This document shows positions 62,611 through 64,000 of a stretch of 64,000 bases of DNA, in pieces. This DNA is from Macrophomina tecta (Eukaryota > Ascomycota > Dothideomycetes > Botryosphaeriales > Botryosphaeriaceae), in NCBI GenBank assembly GCA_024180945.1, contig JAKSGN010000042.1:248001-312000 (forward strand), written 5' to 3'. Under the pieces are notes generated by a model, which saw only the letters and a program-made list of their open reading frames with translations, ran no database searches and was not told where the DNA came from. Numbering within the stretch: position 1 is the first letter of the stretch; each line of letters starts with the position of its first letter. Both the position numbers and the translations under genes were made by a program.

Positions 62611-64000
62611 ATGGCACCAGGATCTCAGATGGAGGTCGACCCGGTCGAGGGTCAGGTTCAGGGTGCCCAGGGGCCAGCTCAGCCCACACAGCAAACGGAG
62701 CCCACCAGAGCTGAGCTCTTGCAGCTCATCGAGGAGCTGAAGGCTCAGAACGCTCGACTGATCGAGCATACGACAAAGCGGAGCGCTACTAAGGTTAAAG
62801 TAGCGGCACCCGAGAAGTTCGATGGGGACAGGAAGAAGCTTCAATCCTTCCTCCTCCAGATGCAACGCTACCTCCAGTTCAATCAAGCGCAATTCGACAG
62901 CGACGCCGAGGAAGTACTCTTCGCATCGACCTACCTCAGAGGAACGGCAGAGGCATGGATGGAACCATACCTTCGCGACCACCTAGCCAACGAACACTCT
63001 CTCGAGAAGAGACGAGAAAAGACCAAGGAAATCTTCGGCACCTATACGGGATTCGCAGACAACCTTAGGGCCACTTTCAACGATCGAGATGAAGTCCGCA
63101 AAGCCTCCAACGATATCATGACCGTTAAACAATTGGGATCTGTAGCTGTCTACGCAACCAAGTTTCAACAGCTTGCAGCCTACCTCGAATGGTCAGACGA
63201 GACTTTCCGCGACCTCTTCTACAAAGGCCTGAAGGAAGAAGTCAAGAAGAACATGATTACCCACGAATACCCGGCCACCTTTCAAAAGATGGTAGACCTT
63301 GCGTCTCAGATCGACGGTCGCATGTACGAATGGAAAATGGGTTCCCGACAAGCCAACACCTCGAAACCTCGCCGTGAAAGAACAACCCTCGAAGGCGGAG
63401 ACGCTATGGCCCTCGACGCGGCCAACAGACAGGACTCCAAGAAGGGCAACAACAACGGTCGAAACAAGAAGCCCAAAGGACCTAACCCGAACTGGACGGA
63501 CGAGCAAAAACAGCGCTACAAGGATCGACTCTGCATCACCTGCGGAAGTGACAAGCACTTCTCTCCTAAGTGCCCGCAGAACCCTCGCAACAAGAAGGAT
63601 GGAAAGCAGACCTCGAGCGCTCAACGCGAAGCATCGGTTGCATCCCGTCAAGACAATCACGATATGCTGCACTGGACAGCCTGCTACAACGATGACTGTC
63701 AGACGCACCAAAGCAGCAAGGACATATCGGGATGGTACCCCCACGAACCGCGACAATTCGGTATGATGACTAGGAACGAGGAAGTCATCGAGACCGACGA
63801 TATTATCGACAGTTTCCCCTTGGACGAAGAACTGGTCAACAGCGAAACAGGAGAACTCTACGAGAGCACGACCGAAAGCGGCGATAGCGTACGGTCAGGG
63901 GACCCTCCGATGCTGTCCGATAAATGGGATACCCTCATCTCATTGGAAGTTCTTGCCGAAAGATACGGCATTAGCAAGCACTTACATGACGAATGGGGCA
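62611..64000 (+). CDS. Gypsy gag (open to window end)
   Basis: ATG in a good context (AACAGCAATGG) starts a frame without stops to the window edge, at least 463 codons. An N-terminal coiled coil (ELLQLIEELKAQNARLIE) leads to the retrotransposon gag core with KFDGDRKKLQSFLLQMQRYL, TYLRGTAEAWMEPYL and FRDLFYKGLKEEVKKNMI. A zinc knuckle CITCGSDKHFSPKC (C-x2-C-x4-H-x4-C) follows, then an acidic region. Gag forms the particle and binds the element RNA. Whether pol is fused or separate cannot be seen. Antisense frames in this region are shadows. Confidence 0.9.
   Translation, partial: MAPGSQMEVDPVEGQVQGAQGPAQPTQQTEPTRAELLQLIEELKAQNARLIEHTTKRSATKVKVAAPEKFDGDRKKLQSFLLQMQRYLQFNQAQFDSDAEEVLFASTYLRGTAEAWMEPYLRDHLANEHSLEKRREKTKEIFGTYTGFADNLRATFNDRDEVRKASNDIMTVKQLGSVAVYATKFQQLAAYLEWSDETFRDLFYKGLKEEVKKNMITHEYPATFQKMVDLASQIDGRMYEWKMGSRQANTSKPRRERTTLEGGDAMALDAANRQDSKKGNNNGRNKKPKGPNPNWTDEQKQRYKDRLCITCGSDKHFSPKCPQNPRNKKDGKQTSSAQREASVASRQDNHDMLHWTACYNDDCQTHQSSKDISGWYPHEPRQFGMMTRNEEVIETDDIIDSFPLDEELVNSETGELYESTTESGDSVRSGDPPMLSDKWDTLISLEVLAERYGISKHLHDEWG

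Larger units (their letters stand above)
62078..64000 (+). mobile_element. Ty3/Gypsy retrotransposon, 5' part
   Basis: 5' LTR followed by a leader and an open gag frame that continues past the window end. The pol region, 3' LTR and second target duplication are outside. The 5 bp before the LTR are TAGTA. No RIP-like stops are seen in 463 codons, so it looks young. Confidence 0.9.

Noticed and set aside
62560..63756. Long minus-strand frames at the right edge
   Set aside because: Both are antisense to the open gag frame, which has gag core and zinc-knuckle motifs.
1..64000. CRISPR array, rRNA or tRNA gene
   Set aside because: No regularly spaced repeat-spacer pattern and no cloverleaf-like segment with A and B boxes could be supported by eye.

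Overview
This window is a transposon-dense stretch of a filamentous ascomycete (Pezizomycotina) genome. The host genes have short 45-85 nt introns with GTAAG-like donors and CTRAC-like branch points. They belong to families I know from Pezizomycotina: a DUF7924 protein, a rhodopsin-domain (PTH11-type) membrane protein, a VIP1-like RRM protein, an RNase H protein with a fungal C-terminal domain, and an unnamed seven-helix membrane protein. The mobile elements are typical of these fungi: Fot1/pogo, hAT, Tc1, Helitron, Tad-like LINEs, Copia and Gypsy. Many old copies carry stops of the CAR-to-TAR or TGG-to-TAG type expected from RIP. I cannot name the species.

Layout. 1-3385: edge of an unidentified minus-strand gene, then a dead hAT (hAT-1) with both terminal repeats. 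5.5-9.1 kb: two intact host genes, a 266-aa orphan and a 527-aa DUF7924 protein. 10.5-15.0 kb: a nest of deletion-derivative pogo-A, half of a second hAT (hAT-A), a pogo relic, a Gypsy LTR piece and an unclassified TIR element. 16.4-20.9 kb: a small secreted-protein gene cut off by a complete hAT (hAT-2), abutting a Copia-type element that encodes only gag. 21-29.9 kb: LINE relics, an intact seven-helix gene, a Helitron relic, a chimeric LINE and a Tc1 relic. 30.2-34.4 kb: an intact RNase H gene, a full-length pogo-B copy and a MADS-box-like gene. 35-39.7 kb: a second chimeric LINE, a large palindrome and solo LTRs. 40.2-41.1 kb: intact VIP1-like gene. 41.4-51.2 kb: nearly intact hAT-3, a LINE, the second pogo-B copy, the second pogo-A copy and the other half of hAT-A. 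52-55 kb: a further hAT and a third chimeric LINE. 57.3-58.8 kb: intact seven-exon rhodopsin-domain gene. 59.2-61.1 kb: pogo-C. 62-64 kb: a second rhodopsin-family gene interrupted after 23 codons by a Gypsy element whose gag frame runs off the window.

Main observation. One hAT transposase is split into two halves 37 kb apart. Each half ends at an identical pogo-A copy, and the two copies are inverted relative to each other. Joining the halves across the TA target restores the hAT reading frame to the codon. This points to a 37-kb inversion by recombination between the pogo copies, or to a mis-oriented assembly at the same repeats. Other notable items are three LINE 3' ends fused to the same 379-bp non-LINE segment (template-switch chimeras resembling MINE of Magnaporthe), three pogo families sharing a modular bipartite terminal repeat, and two host genes truncated by recent insertions.
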